The notes under the pieces: generated by a model
Seen by the model: only the letters and a program-made list of their open reading frames with translations
Told to the model about the DNA's origin: nothing
Database searches by the model: none
NCBI GenBank assembly: GCA_047967505.1
Contig: CM106539.1
Length of the DNA stretch: 64,000 nucleotides
DNA from: Dipteris shenzhenensis
Taxonomy: Eukaryota > Polypodiophyta > Polypodiopsida > Gleicheniales
Reading direction: 5' to 3' (one strand)
Part shown: one piece after another, positions 32,216 to 43,860 of the stretch
Layout: the number at the start of each line of letters is the position of its first letter
How positions within the stretch are numbered: position 1 is the stretch's first letter
Made by a program: the position numbers and the translations under genes

Positions 32216-33735
32216 CACTGCCCTTAGAGGGATGAGTTGATTTGAGAAGAGGAAGACCTCGGAAGACTCCATCCATAATCAAGGGATTTATTTTTTAATT
32301 CTCTACAAATAGGGGGACATTAAAGGGGGGTGCTCTTTCCATGAGGGTGTGATCTACACATCACATTCACCTCAAGTCACACTTTGCAAACTATTGAAAG
32401 ATTTTCACTTTGTCAAAAGCCCCACTACTAGTATTATTGGTTCGGGCCTAATGGATTCATTGAGAGCATGATAAGCAATCATTTGGAGAAGGTTACTACA
32501 TATCCAAAGGATTCAACCATGGAAAATTTTCAAACAACCCTTGTATGGTTTTATTAGGTAGTCTTTGCAAGGCTCCTATGGCCGTTCTCTAGGGTCCCCT
32601 TTGGATCCTCATGTGTGACACCAATCTCCAAGTAGTCTTTGCAAGGCTTCTCCAATGTTTTGTGGGACCAAGTTAAGAGAGCTAACCCTCCCCTTAAGAA
32701 TATTTCTCAAGCTTTACATTGTCTATTTGATTTCTTTCTCAAGGCTGAATAGAACCGGTAATTATCTACAACATTGCACACTAGATGTCATCCACAATCC
32801 CATAAAGGTCAAAGTTATCAAAACACAAAATATGGCTCATTAATTTTAAATATTAGGGTGAGATAGGCCTAACTTTTTTGTAAATTTTCCTTGTATAAGT
32901 TGTAGGCATAACCATCACATCATCAAACAAAAGAGATGGGTATTGGGGAGAGTTGGTAGTAGCACCAAGTTCCAACTTCACTTCATACTCAACACAATCT
33001 TCTTCCTACCATCTTAAGAGAGATATTATTATCTATTTGAGAGAAGATCTAGACATTAAAACTTGGAAGCCACACCTCCACTAATGCTACGTCTTTCAAT
33101 AAACATTCTAATTTTTGAGTCAATTACCTCACATTCTTCTCAAAGGTGTCTGATTAACTAGGATGATAAATGCATGATATATTATGTGTTTGTATGGACA
33201 ACTTGTTGCTTATGTTCCCCTTCTTTGAATTCTTTATGAGCTATGCTCCCCCAAGCCCATGACAATTCTTATGCTAAGAATGCACTGACAAATATGCATT
33301 GTTGATCTCCATTTCTTATTGTTTGGTCCACATTATAAGGCACCCCAAATTTGCAATTTTGATTTAATTTGTTATAAACAATGCATTTACTAAATGATCA
33401 AGTCTTGTCACACCTACATGCGATAATTTGCCAAAATAGCCTTTATTTTGTGTATTTATCTCCAAAAACAGCTATGAAAATGACCTACTATTACAACAAG
33501 CTAGATGCATTTTCTCCTTAAAATTCATCTCAGCTATGCATAAAATTTAAAATTTGGTTGAGAATTGGTTAGAAACATTACAAAAGCTACGAAGAAAAAG
33601 ACCATTTTTCATTAGAAATCCCTACATGTGTACAAATCAATCATGGGTGCAAATTCTTTCCTTGTGCTATCTATTTCACTCGTTATCCTTATAGGAGTTC
33701 TTCACTTACTAAGAAATCCTGCTCTCAATTAGTTG
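32216..33735. other. Anonymous sequence
   Basis: tagtctttgcaaggct(c/t)ct occurs at about 32561 and 32634, a local duplication. No coding signal longer than about 60 codons is present and nothing is recognised. It may be the interior of the element whose primer site lies at 33736. Confidence 0.35.
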
Positions 33736-33790
33736 TGATACCATGTTTGATCTTGAATAAGTAGATGGATTCATAGAAAGGGGAAGCTAA
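33736..33790 (-). mobile_element. Probable copia primer-binding site and LTR edge
   Basis: On the minus strand a putative LTR ends ...GATCAAACA and is followed at 33748-33736 by TGGTATCACAACT, a copia-type primer-binding site. The LTR would extend to the right from 33749. Its far end and a partner LTR were not found, so only the junction is called. Confidence 0.4.
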
Positions 33791-35428
33791 CTAGCTTTGA
33801 TTTGATGAAATCTCACAATTGGAGAGGCTACATATTCCTCCTCTAGCTCTAATGCCTCCCGAGCCTCTTGCACCTCCATGGCCTACACAACCTGCAACAG
33901 TGATCCATAGGGGCCACCAGAGGTTGTGACAATCACATTTCAGGAAGAGCATCGAGCAAAAAGATGGCGATAAAGACAGAGGCACAAATAGAGATGGTGG
34001 AGGCATGTGCCTATTACAGAGATAGTGTCTCCTTTAGGCTCAAAATTGGTTACTTCTCAGTGAGAGTCAGACATTCGAGGATCACATCTCTTGCTTTAGA
34101 CACAACAATGTGTGAAAGGAACACAAATAATCTAGATCTGCAACCTCTTTTAGGGTTTTGAAAACCATTAATCACAAGCCAAAGCTACAAGCAAAGATAC
34201 AAGGCTAGTCAAAAAATTTTATAGACCCATTACGTTCATAAAGCTATTCTAGCAAAGGTTAGAGCAACCATTGCATGGTCCACAAATTTCATCACAAGTT
34301 CAAACAACTAACCATTACTTTATATTAATGCTTGCACCATAGAAGTGAATGATCTCTTCCCAAGTCTTATTACGTTGGGTGAGTGTCATGGAAACCTTCC
34401 AAAACGTTGATTTATTTAAATGTGGATCCTACTTAGTCTAGTTCCAAGTTTGTGTCTATGCAATGCTTTGTTAAATCACATAAAAATGGATCCCACCTTC
34501 TATTACCTTAAGGTTTAAAACTACAACCACCACCCTACATGTTAGATAGTGTCTTTCACTCAATTATATGCTAACTTTGCGCACCATTCATTTCTTAGTC
34601 TTATGAAATAAACATTTACTTAGTATGTCCTCGTAGATCATACATGGTTTTATCCACCATAATCAATCCTATATATCTTTTCACTATTTGAGAGGTGTGT
34701 ATCTATCTGGAATGGGTAATGTGGTAAAATTATATTGCAAGCTTGCCAACCTTGCCTAAATTCTTGATAATATGCTTCATGAGTTTCCTACTAACATTTT
34801 GTATCGTATGGATTTGGATTCTTGATGCATGGTGGCTCTCTATAACTTGAATTTCTACAGACTATAAATTATATTTTATCTACAAATAAGCTGGATTAAT
34901 CTACAAAATTGTTAGTATAATGTTATCTTTGAATTAGTTGCTTATGCCACCCATAAATATGCATCTTAGAACTAATTACATCAAATGATAGTGTTTAGTA
35001 CGTAACATTACAAAAGTTTTATGACGCCCTGTTACCAGATTCCAGGTGATATGATGTGGTACAATAAACTTTGGAACATAATCCAAATTAGAGAATCTAA
35101 TGACACAATACATAATCTCATTTGCTCCTCCTCCTCTACTCCGATGTGTCTTGGAGCTGCTGACTCAAATGCATAGAAGTCTGTGACGCGTTGCTGTGGT
35201 CAGTCAGCCTCTATCTCATGTGGCATGGATGCCTCCTTTTGCTCTCTGATCCGTCATAGTAGTGTCTCCCTACATCGGCACATTAGAATTTGGTACATAA
35301 TCCAAGTTAAAGAATATAATGACATGATACATAATCTTCTTTTTATTGCAAATTAGTGTATTTGGAGATGATGTAATACAAGACAATCCAAATTACTAAA
35401 GATAATTCATCGTCTATTTTCATTGTAT

Positions 35429-35430
<2 letters not shown>
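33791..35430. other. Anonymous sequence with dispersed short repeats
   Basis: ttggaacataatccaaattagagaatctaatgaca near 35070 recurs in altered form near 35295. 35125-35285 is a copy of a repeat seen again at 36267-36425. No gene is supported. Confidence 0.4.
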
Positions 35431-35432
<2 letters not shown>

Positions 35433-35524
<92 letters not shown>

Positions 35525-35525
35525 A
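35433..35525. repeat. (TC)n(AC)n compound microsatellite
   Basis: An uninterrupted TC run of more than 30 units is followed by about 12 AC units. Several open frames of Arg-Glu repeats on the minus strand are its by-products. Confidence 0.95.
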
Positions 35526-35671
35526 ATGGATGGATGGATGGCAAGATGCATAGATGTTTGTATGTACATACATAAGTATGTAAGGTATGTATGTATGCAT
35601 GTATGGATGCTTCCAAGTTGTGTGCATATGGCATACACAATGTACCCATGTGCCTCTATCTATGTATGTAT

Positions 35672-35675
<4 letters not shown>

Positions 35676-35712
<37 letters not shown>

Positions 35713-35760
35713 CCTTGTACCGATGTATGTATGCATGTAGTTTGAGAGAGAGAGAGAGAG
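35676..35760. repeat. (GA)n microsatellites
   Basis: Two GA runs at about 35676-35709 and 35743-35760, each preceded by a tatgtatgtat-type stretch. The intervening unit looks duplicated. Confidence 0.85.
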
Positions 35761-36266
35761 TAACATCCGTGGGAGGCCTCGCGGACCTATGGGATAAAGT
35801 GCACAAAAAGAAAAACTCATACAAGCCTCAACGGACTAGATCAAAGGGCGCGCTAGGGCCCTTGCTGAGTACTAATCTATACTAATCTAATGAGCTCAAG
35901 AGCTTAAGAAAAATCAAGAACAAATAAATAAATACAAACTAAAGCAAACTGAGAGTTGGGACTCAAAAGCCGAAGCCTGGCACTGTGGTGGCTCTCTGGT
36001 GAGCTATGAAGATATCTCGAATTTGCGCCTCTTAGATCGTCTCACGATGTGTCGTCAGGGACAGGGGTCTCCTCGATCTCTGAACTGGCTGAGCTATGTC
36101 AAGAGTGACCCCTCCTCTCTTTTGATCTTGCTTGAGGGAAGCTATGATAGGTGGGACCTCAATAAAGTGTGCTCTGGTCGCTCTCCATCTCGCACATGGT
36201 CTCTACATCACTTTCTTGGCATGATGTTAGCTCTCTCTACTAACACAGGCTACTCTCATATCAGCT

Positions 36267-36425
36267 AGCTCCTCCTCCTCTACTCCGTTGTGTCCTGGAG
36301 CTTACTCAAATGCATAGAAGTCTATGACGCATCGCTGTGGTCAATCAGCCTCTATCTCATGTGGCCTGGGCGCCTCCTACTGCTCTCTGATCCGTCATCA
36401 TAGTGTCTCCCTGTGTTAGCACATC
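36267..36425. repeat. Dispersed repeat, second copy of 35125-35285
   Basis: ctcctcctcctctactccg..tgtgtc..ggagct, then aatgcatagaagtct and atcagcctctatctcatgtgg, occur in the same order in both places. Confidence 0.75.
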
Positions 36426-36913
36426 TCCATCAAATAAAGCCTAATGCAGACTTGATCGTGGAAATGGATCAATCGTGAGAGTGGACCGAAGCCGCTCCCC
36501 TCCAGGTAGAGACAGTGGTAGCATCCTCGGATCTCATAGTAGGCTAGACACGCACAAAGACAATGCTCCCCTATCTCAACCAACCCCTATGTGCATATCA
36601 TGCAGATTTGTTGCTCTCTAGGTATACATGCGGCTCTCCCCACCTCAATCCTCAACTAATGGAATGAAACTCGCATTTGTCCAATGGTGATCCTCAATGC
36701 ATGTGAAACTCATCTGTCCTCGAGATACTAGAATCTGATGATGAAGCCCTCATCCGAAACTCTCGAGAAGTGATCGCAATAGAACTAGGTCTTGGTGGGG
36801 AGCTTCCAGTTCTCCCCCCAAGTCCGAGATATATGGGAGATCTAACCCTACGATACGGTTGATCTCATCTTGTGGGATGGACTCAGGTGGCGCGTCCATG
36901 CTATACTGGAAGG

Positions 36914-37128
36914 GGGGAAGTCTGTCCATCTGGGTGCTAGGCCTGGCAAACCATGTGGATATATGTGCATACCATGTATCTGCTCCGCCAGTCGCCTAGA
37001 TGACTCTAGGACTTGAAAGGGGGGAAGTCTGTCCATCTGGGTGCTAGACCTGGCAAACCATGTGGATATATGTGCATACCGTGTATCTGCTCCGCCCTCT
37101 GCCAGTCGCCTAGATGACTCTAGGACCT
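36914..37128. repeat. 107-bp tandem duplication inside the LINE relic
   Basis: ggggaagtctgtccatctgg starts at 36914 and 37021, and each copy runs to gtcgcctagatgactctagg. The second copy has about 6 extra bases. Confidence 0.85.
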
Positions 37129-37969
37129 GCCTCGTTAGGGTCCAATGTCACTATCTTAAAGATGGTGTCAACCTGGCATGGCAAACTCTACTTGTACTAT
37201 TTCATGTGGGACTGAGGGCTTACTCCGAATCATCCTAGATCCCTATAGCCGCTCAAATATCCACTTTGTCACCGGGAGATCACCCTCCTAAAAGGGTGTT
37301 GCATACATGGCAATTGTCCCCACTAAAGTGTCAAAGAGCCAGCCCTTCGTCGATGGATCCCGTAAATATGCCTGAAAACACCGTCTCTCTAGTCGGTCCA
37401 AAGCCCTCTATCCCCGTGCGATTCATACCTTGGTTTCTTGAGCCATTGTGAAGACGGGTTCTACGAGGACTACTCCCAAGTACGTGTATATCTCCACTGG
37501 CTCATCTCACTAAGTGAAGATCTATCGATAAAGCACTGTGGGTGAGCTGTTGAAGATCATAACCTTTGTCTTCCCAAGGTTTCAGGTCTCTCTCTCTACA
37601 GAGCACCTCTAGGGCCTTCAGATGTCTTTGTAGTCCCTTAGCTAAAGATGATATGAGGTCTATGTATCTGTATCAAGAGATCAACCAATAGTGATACTTC
37701 GCTCCCTAGGCGGTTTATGAAGAATGTGATCTCATCAATGTAGAGCCTGAAAAAAGAGTCGATGAGGGGACAATCTTGCTTCGCCCTATCGTGCTCTCAA
37801 CCCAGTCCAATAAACCTCCTAGGACACGAACTCTCCCTCCGACGACCTCATAGAGGCTCATCACACCCCAAATCAAAGTCTTTCGAATCTACATCTCTTG
37901 TAGTCTCCTGATCATGTCAGACCGTGAGACTGTGTCGAAGGCCTTCCGAAAGTCTACAAGTTAAGCATA

Positions 37970-38270
37970 GACTTTCCAGTGTCTAAACTTCGTTACCTCA
38001 ATGATAGCCCTCAAAGTGAAGATGTGATCGCTACCTCATTTCCTACAGTGAAATGCAACAAGTTAAGCATACACTGTCTAATGTCTGAACGTTGTTTCCT
38101 CAATGATAGCCCTCAAAGTGAAGATGTGATCTAGAGTGACATGCTACCTCGTTTCCTAGAGCGAAATGCTACAAGTTAAGCATAGACTTTCTAGTATCTA
38201 AACTTTGTTTCCTCAATGATAGCCCTCAAAGTGAAGATGTGATCTAGAGTAAAATGCTACCTCCAAATTC
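37970..38270. repeat. Three tandem copies of a 102-113 bp LINE segment
   Basis: tcaatgatagccctcaaagt begins at 37998, 38100 and 38213. Each copy includes gaagatgtgatc and most include acaagttaagcata. The unit is part of the reverse transcriptase reading frame. Confidence 0.85.
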
Positions 38271-38285
38271 TTCTTATCCTCGTGC

Positions 38286-38303
38286 CCACTACCTCCGAGC
38301 CTC

Positions 38304-38344
<41 letters not shown>

Positions 38345-38465
38345 TAAATGCAAATTGAAGTTTCTAAGCTAAACTTGCATCATTGCAACACACATTGCTC
38401 ACTCGCAATATATTTTCAAAGTGTGCTAATGGTACAACAATGCATTTTAATTCATGTTCTAATAG

Positions 38466-38512
<47 letters not shown>

Positions 38513-39129
38513 AAAGGACTCTATTGAGACAAATCAAACAACACGAGGCAAGCTAGACTATACACAACGACATGTCACGAACTTCTACCCATTCGAGTCA
38601 CACCTTTGACACAGTGGAGTAGAGGAGGAGCTAACTGATATGACAGTAGAGTGGATTAGCAAGAAGAGGTGAGAAGAAGCTATGGAACCAAAGCCATAGA
38701 GATCACGCAAAGGATAGAGACAGACCAAAGGCGCACAATGGAGGCCCAACCTATCTAGGATCTACTTAGAGGTGACCGTTGTAGTATCACTTGAGATGGC
38801 CCAACGAACACACAAATTACGGAGGCCCAACGAACACACAGATTACGAAGGCCACGCCCACTACCACCACAAGAGACTACCCGGCTGAGGTAGATGCAAG
38901 TTATACCATTGGAGGACTACCAACAACACTAGGACCGTAGTTGAACACGTCTTCTACTCTCTTAGGATTTTGAGTTTTGAGTTCTAGTTAGCTTTTTTTT
39001 GAAGTTTTGAGTTTTAGGTGCTTAGTATAGCACTCAACAAGCACCCTAGTGAGCCTTGCTTCAGCCCATGGTGTCTTCTATGAGATACTATTTTGGCTGT
39101 ACATTTCTCTCATAGGCATTCCAAAGACA

Positions 39130-39163
<34 letters not shown>

Positions 39164-39263
39164 GCACACAAACACACACACAAGCACATACCCCATGCAC
39201 ACATTCAATGCGAGTGTTCTATATTAACATATGAAAGACGCAAAGCTTTCTTCTAACCTGCCA
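38286..39263. other. Microsatellites and anonymous DNA
   Basis: (GA)n at 38311-38338, (CT)n at 38467-38505 and (TC)n(AC)n at 39131-39183. 38690-38900 has a repeated ggcccaacgaacacaca phrase. No gene is supported. Confidence 0.6.
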
Positions 39264-39930
39264 TACCAGCCAGATGCATGTAAAGATCTTCATAGTAGCC
39301 AAAAAAACAAGCCTGCCACGATAAAACAATGCCTTTCAAAAGATTCGAAATTTTTTTCAATAATGTAGCATCCTTTGATCCTTTCATAAATCATTGCATG
39401 ACCTGACATTCCTCCCATAATGCTTCCCTTTCTAGAAAGTTTCAATCAAAACTCCTGCACAACCCCCAAAAAAGGAGAGCCGAGGTTTGAACCCTCTTGT
39501 CTTTGATCATAAAACTTATTTTCTGCCAAAGTCAAATTTCCTAAGATGAATAGAAAACTTCAAATTTTGTAATCCTGGAAAAGATGTCCAGCATACGAAA
39601 CACACCAACCAGATGCATGTAAAGATCTTCATAGTAGAACAACAAGCCTGCGACGACAAAACAATGCCTTTTGAAGGATTCAAAATTTCTTTCAATAATG
39701 TAGCATAAATCATTGCATGACCTGACATTCCTCCCATAATGCTTCCCTTTCCAGAATCTGCCTTAAAAGTTTCAATCAGAACTCTGCACAACCCCCAAAA
39801 AAGGAGAGACCAGGTTTGAACCATCTGTTGTCTTCGATCAGTAAAACTTATTTTCTGCCAAAGTCAAATTTCCTAAGATGAATAGAACACTTTAAATTTT
39901 GTAACCCTGTCCAGCACATGAAACATCTAA
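39264..39930. repeat. 339-bp tandem duplication downstream of the SET gene
   Basis: cagatgcatgtaaagatctt starts at 39271 and 39610. Both copies carry cattcctcccataatgcttc, acaacccccaaaaaaggaga and cttattttctgccaaagtca in order. The second copy ends about 110 bp before the stop codon of the SET gene on the minus strand, so the copies may lie within or just past its 3' untranslated region. Confidence 0.85.
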
Positions 39931-40010
39931 CAGTCCCAAAAGTAATCAGAAAGGCAAAATACTTCAGCAGATCTCCTCTTCTATAATGTTTTGTGAATTG
40001 ACTGTAGTGC

Positions 40011-40016
40011 TTTATT
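40011..40016 (-). terminator. Candidate poly(A) signal of the SETD9-like gene
   Basis: AATAAA on the minus strand, about 26 nt after the stop codon (40042-40044). Its position is close to the stop for a plant 3' UTR but usable. Confidence 0.4.
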
Positions 40017-40041
40017 TTATGACTACAAGATCATGAACAAA

Positions 40042-41115
40042 TCAATGCCACCGACGCTTGTCTTCCTCTGAGTCAACTGGATGATACCAGCTTGGCCATT
40101 TTTTATGGTTACTTAGTCTGTAATTTAAGAAGAGTTCCTCGTCACAAAGCTCCCTTGTAGAAACTAAGACAAGAGTTCGTACCACAACTCTTCTGCTGTG
40201 ACTTTTCAAATCGACAAGATCTTCCTCATTCTTTTCACGCACCCAAAGAAGCCCCTGTCTTCGCATTATATCATCATCATCATCAAAATGTACATTAGGG
40301 ATGTAAGGTCTGATGCTTGGATCAGAGATATGACCATCATATGGACACAAAATTACATTTGGCTGCTTTCCCTGGGTTGGATGATTTATGAAGTGTCCCA
40401 AAGCCAAGGGATTCCGTCGTTCCAAAATTGCGCTCTTTCTAGACCCACTTACCTCCTTGGATCCAAAAAGCGCACTCCATAGACCAGCATTTGTCTTTTT
40501 GACGTCTAAAGATTCTGATTCAGCCTTGGGGTTCTCACCCTGTACTCTCTCACCTGTTCCACTGTCATGACCACCATCCCACAATTCCCGTGATTCTCCA
40601 CCACAACCCCAAGGCAGGCCATCAATGATGAGTCCATCATATCTGGATACCAAGTAGGAATTTGTGATATCCATTCTTGGAAATCCAGGCATATATCGGT
40701 ATTGTGATGGCGAATAAATAATGCCAGGATAAAATGATACAACTGTGCCAGGCCCAGCTCTCCCAGCTAGATACACACCTTGACCTGCCTCTTTGTGATC
40801 AATTTGGGAAGGCTTTAGTTCAAGAGTGTAGCCAATGGAATTCTGCAATGCAGCTGAAACTTCTGAGAGCTTTAAAGGACGAGTCTCAACAGGAACTGTT
40901 CTGCAAATGTCAGACAAAGGAGAGCCAAAAAATTTTAGACCTGCAATTGAATTCCATAACCGAAAGCTCAACTTATTCACAAGGTATGCATTTGAAAGCG
41001 TAATCAGCAGCCAGCACTCCAGAAACTGGTGGATCAAGAAAATGAACAAGGATTTTTGTGATAAGAAACTTAGAAGATGAATATGCAGGAAAAAAGTCAT
41101 GAAACAATCCTGATT
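40042..41115 (-). CDS. SETD9-like SET-domain protein, last exon
   Basis: An open frame of 352 codons (to 41100) is unusual in this decayed region. Residue numbers here count from 41100. LKLSEVSAALQNSIGYTLEL (77-96) precedes the SET domain: GQGVYLAGRAGPGTVVSFYPG (106-126), YDGLIIDG (154-161), NPLALGHFINHPT (230-242, the RFINHSC-type block) and CDEELFLNYRL (319-329, the EL.xNY block). These match SETD9-type proteins, a family of SET-domain proteins whose substrate I do not know. The C-terminus is basic with a Trp-rich tail. The acceptor is at 41116 (aaaag). The first part of the exon, ESGLFHDFFPAYSSSKFLI to AADYAFKCIP, is open in another frame from the rest; the frames meet at about 40980 and would join if two bases (GT) were present there. 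A 40-bp intron is the less likely alternative. Confidence 0.8.
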   Translation of the reverse strand, partial: NQDCFMTFFLHIHLLSFLSQKSLFIFLIHQFLECWLLITLSNAYLVNKLSFRLWNSIAGLKFFGSPLSDICRTVPVETRPLKLSEVSAALQNSIGYTLELKPSQIDHKEAGQGVYLAGRAGPGTVVSFYPGIIYSPSQYRYMPGFPRMDITNSYLVSRYDGLIIDGLPWGCGGESRELWDGGHDSGTGERVQGENPKAESESLDVKKTNAGLWSALFGSKEVSGSRKSAILERRNPLALGHFINHPTQGKQPNVILCPYDGHISDPSIRPYIPNVHFDDDDDIMRRQGLLWVREKNEEDLVDLKSHSRRVVVRTLVLVSTRELCDEELFLNYRLSNHKKWPSWYHPVDSEEDKRRWH

Positions 41116-41375
41116 CTTTTCAAGAAGAGCTTATTAGATGCCTTCAAGCAACGAGATCTATATACTTTCCATTTTATTTCATCAAAATCCAGCCCTAAAA
41201 AAGCATTTCCTCGACCCGTCCCATCATTTAGAATCAGCCTTGCTACCACAATTCCTCTCAAACAATTGATGCAGCTAAGCCCAGCCTAGGCTCTGGTCCT
41301 TTACTGTAAAAATGATGTTTGCAAGGCAGGTCAGTGACTGAGCAAGCACACTGGCAGACAATTTCTAACGCAGTA

Positions 41376-41720
41376 TGTTGGCCCAATGAAACAAGCTAGA
41401 TGAAAAGGTGGGACTTAGAGTACCCTCCCTCATCAATTTACAAACTGGCCGTGCCACTGTATCCTATTAGTCTTATCATCTAAGGGTAATTTGTGACAGA
41501 TTGTCCATGCACTAGGAGCTTTATACACATGGTGTATTGCTACCTACATACTGGGTATATCTCTTCAGATCTGTTTGCAATATACCTCTTTACACAAATC
41601 ATCTATAAGTGTTCTTGAGCGTTAGTGATTCTAATTACATTTCTCGCTGCATAGGTAAGGCTATAAGATGCTTACCACATCTCTGGGTTATTTAGCATGG
41701 CATCAAAGCCAGAAATTCCA
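41376..41720 (+). mobile_element. Possible copia-like LTR with primer-binding site
   Basis: A segment beginning TGTTGGCCC and ending TTTAGCA at 41697 is followed by TGGCATCAAAGCC, close to the usual TGGTATCAGAGCC. No partner LTR or polypurine tract was found. The sequence after it (to about 42330) has two open frames of 65-110 codons that I do not recognise. Confidence 0.35.
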
Positions 41721-42479
41721 CTTCTGCCATGTGCATGTAAGGACAAAGCATGGCTACTGTTACGGCATGGCTACTGTCATGGACCTCAGCTAACCCAGGG
41801 CTACATATCCTAACCCTCAGACAATTAGGACAACTCCAAGCAAGCACATGCACACATTTACAACGCATGAATGAGAAGCACCTGGCAGATACGTCTGCCC
41901 CGCAACTAACTACGTGCATGCAAGAATCTGGCAACCTTCAAAGCAGGCCAAAGAGAACCTACGTCAGTCGACCAGCTTCAATTCGCTGTTCTAATTACCG
42001 ATACAGCCCATATTCTGCCCAAGATATGAAGTTACAATCACAAGTTCATCCACCCAAGTGCCTTGCAATACATTAAGGCATAAAGCTGTAAACGACAGCA
42101 GCCTACAACCAGTCTACATGATTCGGTGGCTGCTCTATCTCAGCCACAGTACAAACTTGTACCTACACAAACATGGTTCAAGTTTCTCTTAGCTCTTTTT
42201 TCCTTCACAGTTCTACCTGTGCAAGATCTCCCTCTACAAATTGCAACCATTCGCAACTACATGAAGTATCCAAGCAAAGACACTCGTACATCAGAGAAGA
42301 GGCACTCGGATACTAAATGAAACACCCCCTAGAGTTTAGTCACTAGTAACTTGGGGTTCTAGAATTGACTCTATCTTCTAGTATGCCTTGAAGACAACCA
42401 AAGGTCAGTACCTAAACATCGGGACACATCTAGCAAAAGCTCGTGTATCACCACACAACCATAGATCACCCCGGGGCTA

Positions 42480-42912
42480 GAGGCCAAGGAAACATTGGCA
42501 CTTCCAGCACCGCCTCCATCCTCATCTATGAATGCCATCTTCCCTGCTTTGAACGTCGTTTCCACGGTGGTCTTTCAAGGTAAGAAGGAGGGCGATTTCT
42601 CATATCAAAAGAAGACGCTCATTCGAGCGTATGACACAACTAACAGGCATCAGTTTATTGTCCTATTCAATATGGGGAGTTCAGAAGATGCCATCTCCCC
42701 TCAGCTTGCCAAGTCAGTGGGGTGCACCTTGGTGCCTCATGAGCTTGCAGTGGACTGGTTCACGCCCGACTTACACACATATCATGCATAAGGCCATCCA
42801 TTTCACTTTTTCAGTTCAGAAGGCCATGTTTACGCGGGATTTTATTTTGACTCCTTTGATGGGATGCGACATGATCCTCAAGATTCAGTGGTTCCGTGAG
42901 CATGTACTGACA
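42480..42912 (+). pseudogene. Ty3-gypsy protease region
   Basis: The open frame reads KKTLIRAYDTTNRHQFIVLF then NMGSSEDAISPQLAKSVGC, the retroviral protease strand-turn with the catalytic D-S/T-G changed to N-M-G. It is followed in a shifted frame by GCDMILKIQWFREH, the (G)MDVILGMDWL-type end. Order and spacing are those of Ty3 elements. Confidence 0.7.
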
Positions 42913-42913
42913 C

Positions 42914-43860
42914 TTGATTGATGGCACACTATTGTGGAAGGTTTACCTGAGCCCCGCCGTGATACACGACAATTGGAGCATACCAAGGATTCCGTTAATC
43001 TCGCATATTCAAGTAGGTCGTGCCGCCCGCAAGGGTGCCACATATGCACTTGTCTACGTCCAGTGCCAATTCACTGCAGTTCAAGCCACTCCTCTAATGG
43101 GACAAGCAATGGTGGATCTACTTCAAGAGTTCCAAGACATCATGCTCCGGGATGATCTGCCACCCCAGCTTCCTCCCAACCGACTGGAAGACCATCGCAT
43201 TGATCTACTTCCGAACTCGACACCTCCAAGTAAGTTTCCGTATCGACTTTCCAAGTCTATGGAGGGAGAGTTAGAGCAACAATTGTCTCAATTACTGCGC
43301 GTAGGGTTTATTAGACCTTCGCCTTTTGCTGCACCCATTCTATTTGTGGCAAAGAAGAATAAGTCCGCACGACTATGTGTCGACTATAGAGCACTCAACA
43401 AGCTTATAATAAGCAACAAGTTTCCTATGCCCCGCATCGAGTACATCTTGGAACGACTCAATGGTGCAAAATTTTTCTCAAAGATTGACCTCAAGAGTGG
43501 CTACCATCAAGTCCGGATTTTTGAAACGAACATCCCAAAGACAGCTTTTCGAACAGAGCAAGCTCATTACAAGTTCATCGTCATGCCCTTTGGTGTGAAG
43601 AATGCACCACCAACATTCAACAAGATGATTTCATGGGTATTTGCAGAGTATATTGGGAAGTGTCTGTTCATCTTTCTCGATGATATCCTTATCTTTTCCG
43701 CTAGAGCCGAGCAACATATTAAGGATGTGCAATGTGCCCTACAGTTATTACGTGATAACTAGCTATACCTCAACGCAAAGAAAAGTGAATTCGGCTTGCT
43801 GAAAATTCAGTATTTGGGCTACATCATTAGTACTCAAGGGATTCGATTGAATCCAGAGAA
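42914..43860 (+). pseudogene. Ty3-gypsy (chromovirus-type) reverse transcriptase
   Basis: The longest open frame of this element (42914-43762). It shows HRIDLLPNSTPPSKFPYRLS, FIRPSPFAAPILFVAKKN, LCVDYRALNKL, FFSKIDLKSGYHQVRI, FIVMPFGVKNAPPTFNKMI and the catalytic FIFLDDILIF. It then passes a TAG at 43760 and continues LYLNAKKSEFGLLKIQYLGYI. All catalytic acids (the Asp of KIDL and the DD pair) are kept, so this element decayed later than most around it. Confidence 0.9.

Larger units (their letters stand above)
36830..38285 (-). pseudogene. Decayed LINE reverse transcriptase
   Basis: Minus-strand reading gives DHIFTLRAIIE (near 38240), FRHWKVYA.LVDFRKAFDTVS (near 37945-37990), IRRLQEM, a shifted QDCPLIDSFFRLYIDEI near 37755 (QGCPLSP-type block) and LAKGLQRHLKALEVLCRERD near 37620-37650, before which YIDL occupies the YADD position. 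These are the successive LINE reverse transcriptase blocks, in a clade unlike the LINE at 50-52 kb. Downstream relics continue to about 36830. The catalytic Asp pair is lost and frames shift repeatedly. Confidence 0.7.

Noticed and set aside
35407-35649. Open frames of Arg-Glu repeats
   Set aside because: Direct translation of the TC/GA microsatellite.
39480-39500. Possible tRNA T-arm (ggtttgaaccctc)
   Set aside because: No acceptor stem, anticodon arm or D-arm can be paired around it; it also recurs in the 339-bp duplication.
39516-39824. 102-codon minus-strand open frame downstream of the SET gene
   Set aside because: It lies in the 339-bp duplication, is not open in the other copy, and has no recognisable motif.
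40940-40980. 40-bp intron in the SET gene's last exon
   Set aside because: GT and AG borders exist, but plant introns are normally longer than about 60 bp and the segment would remove coding-like sequence; a two-base frame break explains it better.
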